Assembly (NCBI GenBank): GCA_937937585.1
Contig: CALDCB010000007.1
Coordinates: 124,001 to 188,000, forward strand
Origin: an uncultured Coriobacteriaceae bacterium
GTDB lineage: Bacteria; Actinomycetota; Coriobacteriia; Coriobacteriales; Eggerthellaceae
Direction of reading: 5' to 3'
Length of the DNA: 64,000 nucleotides
The position numbers were made by a program, and so were the translations under genes. Numbering within the stretch: position 1 is the first letter of the stretch; the number at the start of each line of letters is the position of its first letter. Shown here piece by piece: positions 36,097 through 43,878 of this stretch. The notes beneath the pieces were generated by a model. The model worked only from the letters and a program-made list of their open reading frames with translations, was not told where the DNA came from and did no database searches.

Positions 36097-36342
36097 GCGG
36101 TAAAAGTCGACGCGGTGATCCTGGATGAGTTCGGCTACATCCCGCCGGACTCGGACGGGGGCAGGTTGCTGTTCTAGGTAAAGTCGAACTGCCACGAGCG
36201 CCAGTCGATGGTGCTGACGACCAACATCGAGTTCGGGAAGTGGGGCACGGTTCTGGCGGACGACAAGCTGGCATCGACGCTGGTGGACAGGATCGTGCAC
36301 CACGGCAGGCTCGCCCTTTGCCTTCGCGCCGTGATCTCTTGA
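36097..36342 (+). pseudogene. IS21-type IstB helper ATPase fragment
   Basis: The frame reads AVILDEFGYIPPDSDGGRLLF, stop (TAG 36175-36177), then MVLTTNIEFGKWG and VDRIVHHGRL. These are the Walker B, sensor and C-terminal motifs of IstB. The 5' half is missing and the core has a nonsense codon. Confidence 0.75.
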
Positions 36343-36592
36343 TGTAACCTCGTGTGCTACTTCTCTTGTCGCAACCTGAGGCACGCAAACTTGTGTTCTG
36401 TTTCGGATTGGCTGGCGATCATGGAAAAGGCGGAATCGCCTTCGCAATCCTGCTCCTAAAACCTGAGGGTTTTGGTATCTGCCGACATCCGGACACGACA
36501 GGCTTGCGCATCGCAACGAATGTCCCGTACGGAGAAAGCCGTTCTTGAGTCCTTACTGCCGCGGGCAGTAGCGGGCAGTAGCGGGCAGCCCC
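36343..36592. other. Short spacer with 10-bp tandem repeats
   Basis: No gene is seen. CGGGCAGTAG is repeated head to tail about three times at 36562-36588. The surrounding bases look like decayed mobile DNA. Confidence 0.35.
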
Positions 36593-36772
36593 CTATTTCT
36601 TGCTGGCTGTGCGGTAGTACTGTTTTGGGTCGTGTGGGCTTGATCCGACCCATTCGAGAAGCCCAATTTCGGCAAGGCGCTTCAGGGTTTCGGTCGCCTT
36701 CGTCTTCCCGACCCCCGCCCGCTCCATGAGCGTCTTCTTCGTAACGCGGCCTGAGTCGCGTGCGATTTGCAC
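36593..36772 (-). pseudogene. C-terminal winged-helix fragment of an AlbA_2-type ATP-binding protein
   Basis: The 59-codon frame contains a helix-turn-helix: GRVTKKTLMERAGVGKTKATETL followed by GLLEWVGSSPHDPKQYY. This pattern is usual at the C-terminus of the AlbA_2 (divergent AAA-4) regulators found in mobile DNA. A stop codon lies immediately upstream, so the rest of the gene is gone. Confidence 0.5.
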
Positions 36773-36888
36773 GGCGCTGGGCTACCTCAGCCCCGCTGAG
36801 TTCGAAGAGGCCAATTGGCCCAAGGAAAACAGTCGCTCGAAGGCGGCGTAAAAGCTGTCGATGGGATCGGGGTAGATTTATCGATAGC

Positions 36889-37125
36889 GCGGGCGCGGAC
36901 CTGCCGCTCCAGCTGATATCGACGCGCTACGAGTAGCGCTTGACGATCATCATCGCCAACATGGGGATCAGCGGCTGGGGCAGGGTGTTCGGGGGCGACG
37001 TGGCGGCGAGCGCGATCGCGGACAGGGTGTGCCACCACTGCCGCCTGGTCAAGATAACTGGCAGGTCCTACAGGCTGAAGGACCTGCCGAGGGACGGGCC
37101 GTCGAGTCGTGATCAGAATCGGTGA
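36889..37125 (+). pseudogene. Second IS21-type IstB C-terminal fragment
   Basis: After an in-frame TAG (36934-36936) the frame gives ISGWGRVFGGDVAASAIADR then VCHHCRLVKITGRSYRLKDLP, the recognisable IstB C-terminus. It differs in sequence from the fragment at 36.1 kb, so two different IS21 elements have decayed here. Confidence 0.7.
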
Positions 37126-37185
37126 AAATACGTTAGTGAAACGGGACTGCGGTGGAAATAGATTGACGTTAACAGGGCGTGCCAG

Positions 37186-37470
37186 ATGCGCGAGGCGCTG
37201 CAGGCGGTCTACGAGTGCGAGACGCGCGGGGGCGGAGGTCGAGCTGGACGCGCTGTGCAGCCGGATCATGCACTCCAACGTGCCCTAGATGAAGGAGGTC
37301 GCCAAGATGCTGCGCAGGAATCGCGACGGGGTCCTGAGCTGCTTCGACCACAGGCTCACCAGCGCCGTGCTCGAGGGGATGAACTCGATGATCTAGTTAG
37401 CCAAGAGGCTGGCGCGCGGCTTCAGGAACCCGGAGTACTTCGAGACCTTGATATACCTCCAGCTGCGGGA
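37186..37470 (+). pseudogene. ISL3-family transposase C-terminal fragment
   Basis: Pieces in two frames resemble the ISL3 transposase C-terminus: REALQAVYECET, KMLRRNRDGVLSCFDHRLT, and SAVLEGMNSMI followed after a stop by AKRLARGFRNPEYFETL. Two in-frame stops and a frameshift are seen. Confidence 0.65.
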
Positions 37471-37494
37471 AGCTGACCCTCCCGCAGCTGGAGG
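37456..37494. repeat. Perfect 15-bp hairpin at the end of the ISL3 fragment
   Basis: Arms 37456-37470 and 37480-37494 (CCTCCAGCTGCGGGA and its complement) with a 9-nt loop. It may be a terminator or IS-end structure; no T-run follows. Confidence 0.55.
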
Positions 37495-37594
37495 TCTGTG
37501 CTACCCACTAGAAACGGCGAAGGGCCAAAACAGTTTGGCCTCTTAACCTGCCTCTGGGCTAAGAGGCCGTCATGAAGTCAATATAGGCTAGCGT

Positions 37595-38386
37595 TTATGA
37601 GAAGAGCTTGGAAATGAGATTACCAGCGAGAGGGAGCAAGGTTGTACCAAGAGTAGTCGTGCTCTTCACGATAGAGGCGATGTTCTCCAAGGCATCCGCG
37701 AACTTCTCTACATTGCTCTCCTTTGTCGCCTCATCCATACCAATAACAGCGGCTTCGGCACTCTGCTTCACATCGTCGTCAGCGTCACTCGCACGAATCG
37801 CCTCGACTGCCATTTCGATGTTGATGGGCTCAGTCTTGGCAGTCGCGTTGGCCACGCTGCCAATATTAGTGTTGTTGAAGGTTGGGTTGTTGTTTATATT
37901 GATGCTCATCTCGTTCTCCTCGTCCATGAAGTCGCCCCTCACGTAGGAGAGGCCCTTCTCTGTTGTCTCAACGGTCCATGGCGCGTTGTCAGCCCACTGA
38001 ATGGAGAGGAGCCCGGTTCGTGCCAGTTCCTGGTAATCGGATACGCGCCCGTCCGCGATTTCTACGCAGGAGTCTTGGCCCTTGCGTCGATGAGACACCA
38101 CTGCGGCATATGTCATGCATACAAGCTCATCAGCTGTTTCGGTAAGGGATACGAAGCGCCTCCGGAAACGGCGTGCGCGTTGATAGTGTTCTATACCGGC
38201 GGGCAGGATGGACATAGCGATAAACATCTGGTGTCCCCAGTCGGTCTCGCCCTTGACCATTCCTGCATCGCGGAGATCGAGGAGGGCTTTCACATGCACC
38301 TCGTCCTCGGTGATGCATGGCAAGTCATCTCGGTTGACCATAAGATGGGCGAGTGCGGCTTCGGACGCGTCGGTAATCTCAAGCAA
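37595..38386 (-). CDS. Uncharacterised 263-residue protein beside the IetAS-like pair
   Basis: I do not recognise this gene. The first 150 residues look globular, with a possible winged-helix region at the N-terminus. Around residues 160-170 a polar linker rich in Asn and Thr (NINNNPTFNNTNIG) leads to a helical tail that ends in TTTLGTTLLPLAGNLISKLFS, an amphipathic or weakly membrane-active end. The TTG start is well supported by AGGAGGT 8 nt upstream. It is transcribed away from the AAA ATPase/subtilase pair, with a 37-codon gene before it in the same direction. A linked effector, sensor or inhibitor of the protease is possible but unproven. Confidence 0.6.
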   Translation of the reverse strand: MLEITDASEAALAHLMVNRDDLPCITEDEVHVKALLDLRDAGMVKGETDWGHQMFIAMSILPAGIEHYQRARRFRRRFVSLTETADELVCMTYAAVVSHRRKGQDSCVEIADGRVSDYQELARTGLLSIQWADNAPWTVETTEKGLSYVRGDFMDEENEMSININNNPTFNNTNIGSVANATAKTEPINIEMAVEAIRASDADDDVKQSAEAAVIGMDEATKESNVEKFADALENIASIVKSTTTLGTTLLPLAGNLISKLFS

Positions 38387-38531
38387 TGTTACTACCTCCT
38401 ATGCTCGCTGCGCAGCCAAATGCGAGCTTGCGACTGCCCTACAGAATTGCCAATAGAAGCTGGCTGCGCTAAAGTTTGCAGTTGCACGAAGCGAAGGCGA
38501 GCCGCAAAACTACATCTCCGCTCCGCTCATT

Positions 38532-38564
38532 AGTAGGGCCTCAATCGCAAGTTGGGACCCTACT
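38532..38564 (-). terminator. Hairpin at the stop of the small gene
   Basis: AGTAGGG (38532-38538) and CCCTACT (38558-38564) with partial inner pairing (CCTCAA/TTGGGA) form a stem overlapping the stop codon. It may reduce transcription into the 263-residue gene. Confidence 0.35.
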
Positions 38565-38673
38565 TCTTCCTGATGTGGACGTGACGGGTTGTCGTGCCGG
38601 TCTTAACGACGCGACCGGTTCGCGTGACCTTGTAGCGCGGAATGCGTACGGTAACCGTGGTCTTCATCGCCAT
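38560..38673 (-). CDS. Small basic 37-residue protein
   Basis: The frame from ATG 38673 encodes 37 residues beginning MAMKTTVTVRIPRYKVTRTG and ending HVHIRKK, with net charge strongly positive. AAGGAGG stands 5 nt upstream, the strongest ribosome site of the region. An in-frame stretch upstream (ELIRQEPEWAKSEAYDCGKED) looks coding but has no start codon; a second SD GGAGGTGA at about 38752-38759 precedes a frame that overlaps out of phase. No family is recognised. It is first in an apparent two-gene unit with the 263-residue protein. Confidence 0.55.
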   Translation of the reverse strand: MAMKTTVTVRIPRYKVTRTGRVVKTGTTTRHVHIRKK

Positions 38674-38851
38674 ATCCTCCTTTCCGCAGTCGTAGGCTTC
38701 CGACTTCGCCCACTCGGGCTCTTGCCGGATTAACTCGCATCTTTATCGCATCACCTCCAAACGAGCGCTTTGAGTGTCTGACCGTTCGTGGGCATCCTAC
38801 ACCTTCAGCTGTTATTCTGTAAACCTCGTCCTAAATTCTTTCTACTTGTCC

Positions 38852-38857
38852 TATAAT
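38852..38857 (+). promoter_or_regulatory. -10 box of the IetAS-like operon with GTCCT repeats
   Basis: A perfect TATAAT lies 32 bp before the ATG at 38889. GTCCT recurs at about 38828, 38848 and 38858, in 20- and 10-bp steps around the -10 box, which could be a regulator site. No clear -35 box is seen. This position makes a translation start at 38856 unlikely. Confidence 0.45.
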
Positions 38858-38888
38858 GTCCTCTAGAGTAAAGGAGGATGGGATACCT

Positions 38889-39938
38889 ATGAAGAAGCGC
38901 AGCGTCATCAACCTGATTCGCTACCACACCGAGAACAACAACGCGGCGTTCCGCAACGAGGCGTACGGCATCGCCCGCGATTTCGACGCGGCTGGCGACT
39001 ACCAGCTGGCGGAGTACATCATGGCACTTATGTCGGACGCAAACGCGTTCGTCCCCCAGTCAAGCGATGGCAGTTCCGAGTTTTTCCGCAAGCTCGACCT
39101 TTCAACCAACTCGCTGCCTCTCCCGGAGTGCATATCCAACGACATAACTGGCATCATTAACGCCATCGGCCATAATGCTGGAGTAAACAAGTTCCTGTTC
39201 CAGGGACCTCCCGGCACGGGCAAGACTGAGACCGCGAAGCAGATCGGCCGCATCGTCAGACGTGACGTCTATGCCGTCGACTTCAACACCATAATCGACA
39301 GCAAGCTTGGCCAGACAGCAAAGAACATCCGCAGCCTCTTCATGGACATCAATTCGTTTGTCCACCCCGAGAGGGCAATCGTCCTTTTCGACGAGATAGA
39401 CGCGCTCGCGCTCGACCGCATCAGCCAACATGATGTGAGGGAGATGGGTCGGGCTACGTCCACGTTGCTCAAAGAACTTGATGCCATGGGCGACCAGGTA
39501 GTGCTCATTGCGACGACCAACCTCTACAGCTCACTCGACAAAGCACTTACTCGGCGCTTCGATACGAGCATCGACTTCGGGCGCTACTCGAAGGACGATC
39601 TGCTCGAGATCGCGGACGTGCTCATGGATAACTTGCTCACGCGCTTCAAGTACGCAGGGAGAAACATGCGTCTGTTTCGCAAGGTCATGATCTTGATGCC
39701 AGAGCTGCCCTATCCGGGGGACTTGCAGAACATGCTCAGGTCTGCCGTCGCGTTCAGCAACCCCGGTGACGAGTTCGACTACATGAGACGTCTGTACTTC
39801 ATGGCATGCCCCGATGGCTCGCTTTCGGACCTAGCGGGTCTGCGGGAGCAGGGGTTCACCATCCGCGAGATTTCCACGCTTGCCAACGTGCCGCGCAGCA
39901 CGGTCTCCCGCGAGTTGAAGGGGGCCGACGATGAATGA
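38889..39938 (+). CDS. ietA: AAA+ ATPase of an IetAS-like defence pair
   Basis: The 349-residue protein is a classical AAA+ ATPase: P-loop GPPGTGKT at residues 106-113, Walker B IVLFDEIDAL at 164-173, sensor-1 ATTN at 208-211 and an arginine-finger region TRRFD at 221-225. The last 35 residues form a helix-turn-helix (FTIREISTLANVPRSTVSREL). The next gene is a subtilisin-like protease, overlapping by 8 bp. This ATPase/S8-protease pairing is that of the IetAS antiphage system. The ATPase may unfold or present proteins to the protease after sensing infection; that mechanism is inferred. ATG 38889 fits the promoter, although AAGGAGG lies 12 nt away. Confidence 0.82.
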   Translation: MKKRSVINLIRYHTENNNAAFRNEAYGIARDFDAAGDYQLAEYIMALMSDANAFVPQSSDGSSEFFRKLDLSTNSLPLPECISNDITGIINAIGHNAGVNKFLFQGPPGTGKTETAKQIGRIVRRDVYAVDFNTIIDSKLGQTAKNIRSLFMDINSFVHPERAIVLFDEIDALALDRISQHDVREMGRATSTLLKELDAMGDQVVLIATTNLYSSLDKALTRRFDTSIDFGRYSKDDLLEIADVLMDNLLTRFKYAGRNMRLFRKVMILMPELPYPGDLQNMLRSAVAFSNPGDEFDYMRRLYFMACPDGSLSDLAGLREQGFTIREISTLANVPRSTVSRELKGADDE

Positions 39939-42153
39939 CCTGCTGCAACTCAAGGGGCAGTTCCAGCACAACCGTGCGCCCCAGCCGGGACCTGTCGAGT
40001 TGCCGAGTGGCGGCGTCGTCACATCGGACAAGCTGCGATCGCTTGCCAACGACCTGCGTGTGATGGAGGGGTACTGGTCGGAGCGAAGCGTGCCGTTCGA
40101 CCCGCTCATCAGTGTTTACTATAAGACTGTCGTTGCAAAGAGCAATCGGATTCACAGGCTCCTCAGCGGCACCAAGTCTGCGGCATCATCCGTGGTGGGG
40201 GCGAAGTTCGGGGGAGAGGAGCGTAGCCCTAGGCACGTCATCACGCACTGCGTCGACGTGAATACTATCGATCGTACCATCGAACTGTTGGAACGCTGCG
40301 CAGAGGTTCTTGAAAGCGACTACGACGGGTCGATGGATCGCGACAAGCTCAAGAACTTCAACAAGACGGGTCTGCGCCGCTCCATCAAGGACCTCACCAA
40401 GACCGCGTTTGCGCAGTGCATGCGCGATGCCTGCTACGTCGATCGTTTTGGCGTGGAGGACAAACCAGAGGCTATCGACGACGTTGCGGTGGTGACGCTT
40501 TACGACACGGGCTATGCGGACGATGTGATCGGCTTCATGCACGATCTCGGGTTCGCCGTCACCTCGGATCGCGTTCTTGGTAACGCCGTGCGTCTGGGCA
40601 AGGATGAATATACCCGGCTTGTTGACCAGTATCCCTACCTCGTTTCCATGGTCGTCAAGGACTTGAGTGAGGTCGAGCCAGAGGTGTTTCGGGTTGACGG
40701 CCAAGGTGTGATGACCATACCAGAACCGACCAACGAGCCGATCATTGGCGTCATAGACACCGCCTTCGACAATCGTGTCTATTTCTCAGAATGGGTCGAC
40801 GTTCCAGAGTCGGATTTCGTTCTGCCAGAGGAGGCTGTAGATCCTCAGGACAGGTTTCACGGCACCGCAGTAACCTCACTCATTGTTGACGGCCCACGCA
40901 TCAACCCCGCGCTCGATGACGGCTGTGGTAGATTTCGGGTGCGGCATTTCTGCGTCGCTAAGGCCGGACGCTTCAGCTCATTCGCCGTCATGCGCAGCAT
41001 TCGCGGCATCGTCAGGGAGAACAGGGATATCAAGGTGTGGAACCTCTCCCTTGGTTCACCAGTTGGCGTATCACGCAACTTCGTGTCGCCGGAAGCTGCG
41101 ATACTCGACGAACTTCAAACCGAGTTCGATGACATAGTCTTCGTGGTTGCCGGAACCAACAAACAAAACGCGAACAGCCCCGAGAAGATCGGCGCACCGG
41201 CTGACTCAATCAACTCGCTTGTCGTGAACGCCACAGGCTTTGACGGCACCATCGCAAGCTACTCGCGTCGAGGCCCTATACTCGAGTTCTTTAAGAAGCC
41301 CGATGTCTGCTGCGTGGGCGGAGAGATTGGCAAGGGCATGCACGTCTGCACCCCGACAGGCGAGTCATGGCGCCCCGGCACCTCGTATGCAGCTCCCTGG
41401 ATTGCCCGAAAGATGGCCTACCTCATGCAAGTTATGAACTTGCCGCGAGAAGTCGCAAAGGCGCTTATCATCGACTCCGCCGCCGGATGGGATTTCGAGG
41501 ATGATCCATACATGGGCTATGGCCGTGTCCCGCAGCGCATCTCAGATATTCTGGGCTCATCGAACGACGAAATCAAATTCGTTCTCACTGGCTCCTCGGA
41601 GGACTACGAGACCTATCACTACGGCATTCCCGTCCCCATCAGCAAAGGCGGACACCCCTACGTGGCACGTGCAACCATGTGCTATTTCCCGAAATGCGAT
41701 CGCCGTCAGGGCGTCGACTACACGTCCACAGAGATGGATCTCCATTTTGGGCGTATCAACGACAAGGGCCGCATCCAGGCACTCAATAAGAATCCGCAAG
41801 GCGAGCCCGGCGAGTATACCTATGAGGGAGAGGCGCGCAAGTTTTATCGCAAGTGGGATAACGTCAAGCACATCGGAGAAATACTAAAAGATAACGTCCG
41901 CGCACGGAAGGCATACAGCACCGGCATGTGGGGCATCAAGATACGCACTACTGAGCGCAGCGATGCGGAGAAGGCTGGTCGTGGGATGAATTTCGGCGTT
42001 GTAGTTACACTTAAGGAAATCAACGGCGTCAATCGTATTGACGACTTCATTCAGCAGTGCTCCCTTCGCGGGTGGATAGTCACGAGAATAGACATCGAGA
42101 GTCGCATCGACATCTACAACGCCGCCGAAGTGGATATTGAATTCGACGATTAG
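39931..42153 (+). CDS. ietS: Subtilisin-like S8 protease of an IetAS-like defence pair
   Basis: A 740-residue cytoplasmic-type subtilase without signal peptide. A helical N-terminal part of about 265 residues precedes the S8 domain, where the catalytic triad is visible: Asp 276 (GVIDTAFD), His 310 (FHGTAVTSLI) and Ser 485 (RPGTSYAAP), with the oxyanion Asn 410 (VAGTN). About 220 further residues form a beta-rich C-terminal part. Absence of a secretion signal and coupling to the AAA ATPase fit an intracellular, induced protease that kills or halts phage-infected cells. IetAS is known from screens of defence islands, but its trigger and targets here are unknown. Confidence 0.85.
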   Translation: MNDLLQLKGQFQHNRAPQPGPVELPSGGVVTSDKLRSLANDLRVMEGYWSERSVPFDPLISVYYKTVVAKSNRIHRLLSGTKSAASSVVGAKFGGEERSPRHVITHCVDVNTIDRTIELLERCAEVLESDYDGSMDRDKLKNFNKTGLRRSIKDLTKTAFAQCMRDACYVDRFGVEDKPEAIDDVAVVTLYDTGYADDVIGFMHDLGFAVTSDRVLGNAVRLGKDEYTRLVDQYPYLVSMVVKDLSEVEPEVFRVDGQGVMTIPEPTNEPIIGVIDTAFDNRVYFSEWVDVPESDFVLPEEAVDPQDRFHGTAVTSLIVDGPRINPALDDGCGRFRVRHFCVAKAGRFSSFAVMRSIRGIVRENRDIKVWNLSLGSPVGVSRNFVSPEAAILDELQTEFDDIVFVVAGTNKQNANSPEKIGAPADSINSLVVNATGFDGTIASYSRRGPILEFFKKPDVCCVGGEIGKGMHVCTPTGESWRPGTSYAAPWIARKMAYLMQVMNLPREVAKALIIDSAAGWDFEDDPYMGYGRVPQRISDILGSSNDEIKFVLTGSSEDYETYHYGIPVPISKGGHPYVARATMCYFPKCDRRQGVDYTSTEMDLHFGRINDKGRIQALNKNPQGEPGEYTYEGEARKFYRKWDNVKHIGEILKDNVRARKAYSTGMWGIKIRTTERSDAEKAGRGMNFGVVVTLKEINGVNRIDDFIQQCSLRGWIVTRIDIESRIDIYNAAEVDIEFDD

Positions 42154-42475
42154 CGTGAAGGGCGGGTTTTGTTGGTGGTACCTTTCTTGGAAACCGAGAT
42201 TAATCGCTCGGATATCGATCAGTCGCTGCAAGACTAGTTTATTCACCTGGAATGGACAGTTTTCGTCGCTATTTATTGAAGCACTGCTAGAGAGAGGGTT
42301 GTAGGACACATATGTCCATCGAAGCGTCCTATAGCCGCAAATCAATCCCATAACGCAGAAGACCCCTGTAGAAGAGGCGGAACATTTTTTGCCCAACTAT
42401 AGGGGTTCACTGCAGATTTGGGGCGCAGTTCAGTCCGAGAAGCAGGCCTCCTGTCATTGCTGGGGTTGGCCGAGA
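42154..42475. other. Intergenic gap with no gene seen
   Basis: A 322-bp spacer between the convergent protease gene and the small winged-helix gene. A loose inverted repeat (ACCCCT at about 42362 and AGGGGT near 42404) may serve as a terminator. Nothing else is recognised. Confidence 0.4.
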
Positions 42476-42751
42476 CTAATCCAAATACTTGCCGACCATA
42501 TCTTTCCCGAAATCGCTCAGGCGGTAATAGAACGTCAGGTTCCCATCGTCGCTTACGGTGCAGTCGGTTTCCTCTAAGATCCCGTTTTCCTTTGCCGTTG
42601 CCAGCGTCTCCTCAACGTCGTGAAGGGACAGAAGCTTGTAGTTCGAGTAGGCGGGCTCCAGTGCGGCAACCACATCATGGGCGCAGGCCGCAACCCCGTT
42701 TTCGAAATGCTTGATGATCGCGTAGTGAAGCGGCAAGAGCTCGCTACTCAT
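42476..42751 (-). CDS. Small winged-helix-like protein of the choline module
   Basis: A 91-residue protein. The order of predicted helices, and DVEETLATAKENGILEETD followed by a beta hairpin and YRLSDFGKDMV, suggest a winged-helix fold of the MarR/PadR kind, but I cannot name a family. AAGGAGG lies six bases before the ATG, which overlaps the end of the transporter gene by 8 bp, so it is third in the licCA-transporter operon and may regulate it. Confidence 0.65.
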   Translation of the reverse strand: MSSELLPLHYAIIKHFENGVAACAHDVVAALEPAYSNYKLLSLHDVEETLATAKENGILEETDCTVSDDGNLTFYYRLSDFGKDMVGKYLD

Positions 42752-43850
42752 TGACGGCCTCCTTCTTCTTGAATGCGTCCAAAGGGTTGATGGCAATGCA
42801 GAAGATGCCCAGCACCATGATGACGGCGCCGATCCACTGTTCAATCGAAAGCGGCGGGTAGTTCGCGGACATCCCGCCCACGTTCAGTACGCCCATGAGG
42901 ATCCAAATGAAGAACGGCCCCCAGAACGCGTACATGCCGTTGCATGCCATGCCCAGCGCGGCTCCGCACATGGAGTTGCCCTTGTACCAGAACGAGAACG
43001 CCGGCATTGCGAAGAAGCCCGAAACCGCGAACAGCAAAATGGCTGGGTCGGTCATCGCGGCCGAAAGGATGGAGGGCAGCGCGCCGAACCCGTCGCCAAC
43101 GATCGCCAATACGGGGAAGGCGATTGCGAATTCCAACACGCCGGCCGTGATCTGCCTGATCCCAATGCCAATGCGGTAGTCGATAAGGATAGTGCCGAAC
43201 CCGGCCACGCAGCCCTCGAAGCCCCATCCGAAAGCGGCAAGGAACGCGAACAAGCAGCCGAACAGCGCCTCGGGGCCCATGTTCGCGAAGCTGGTTCCGC
43301 CGATGACTCCAGCGGCTACAAGGCAAACCAGCACGCCGAGCACCTTGTGAGCTTCAAGTTTCTGCTTGAACAAGATGCGGCCAAGCACGGTGCCGATTGC
43401 GCAGTTAAGCGCGGCAATGGGGACGATCACGCCGGGGTTTCCGGCGGCGGTGGCAGAGTTAAGCGCCACGACGTAAGCGATGGTGGCGAAGGGGCCGCCA
43501 ATGGCAGCGCACAGTATCATCACGCGGCCGGGTTTCGTCTTGACGGTTTTCCAAAGGTCGCCAAGCTGCCCGTTCTTCGCGCATGCGACCAGCGACCACA
43601 AACCGCTGAACAGGTCGTTCAGGCTAGCGGCAAGCGCGGCAAGGGCGAACGTGACGGTGAATGCACTTAGAGGGGCGCCGCCCCACGGCTTGGATGCGAA
43701 CCACGCGCCCCATACGCCCTGGGTTTCCGCCAGCGTGAGGAATGCCGTGTACAGGCCGTAGCAAATGCCGGAAGCCACGGCGAATGTGATGCCTTTCTTC
43801 ATGAACCTTCGGTGGTGCTGGGCTTTCAGCTTGGCTATATCTTGTTGCAT
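42744..43850 (-). CDS. EamA/DMT-type transporter (LicB-like role)
   Basis: A 368-residue protein with ten predicted membrane helices in two halves, as in the drug/metabolite transporter superfamily; GGPFATIAYVVALNSATAAG and the second half with AFSFWYKGNS are characteristic of EamA-type carriers. It follows the LicC-LicA fusion by 28 bp, in the position of LicB, the choline permease of lic operons, so choline uptake is the natural guess. The ATG at 43850 has GAAGGA upstream. The substrate assignment is from context alone. Confidence 0.82.
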   Translation of the reverse strand: MQQDIAKLKAQHHRRFMKKGITFAVASGICYGLYTAFLTLAETQGVWGAWFASKPWGGAPLSAFTVTFALAALAASLNDLFSGLWSLVACAKNGQLGDLWKTVKTKPGRVMILCAAIGGPFATIAYVVALNSATAAGNPGVIVPIAALNCAIGTVLGRILFKQKLEAHKVLGVLVCLVAAGVIGGTSFANMGPEALFGCLFAFLAAFGWGFEGCVAGFGTILIDYRIGIGIRQITAGVLEFAIAFPVLAIVGDGFGALPSILSAAMTDPAILLFAVSGFFAMPAFSFWYKGNSMCGAALGMACNGMYAFWGPFFIWILMGVLNVGGMSANYPPLSIEQWIGAVIMVLGIFCIAINPLDAFKKKEAVNE

Positions 43851-43878
43851 GATGTTCCTTCGTTTCGGGGTATGCCGC

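Noticed and set aside
36562..36588. 10-bp tandem repeats as a replication or attachment site
   Set aside because: Only three short copies in decayed mobile DNA; no integrase or replication gene is nearby.
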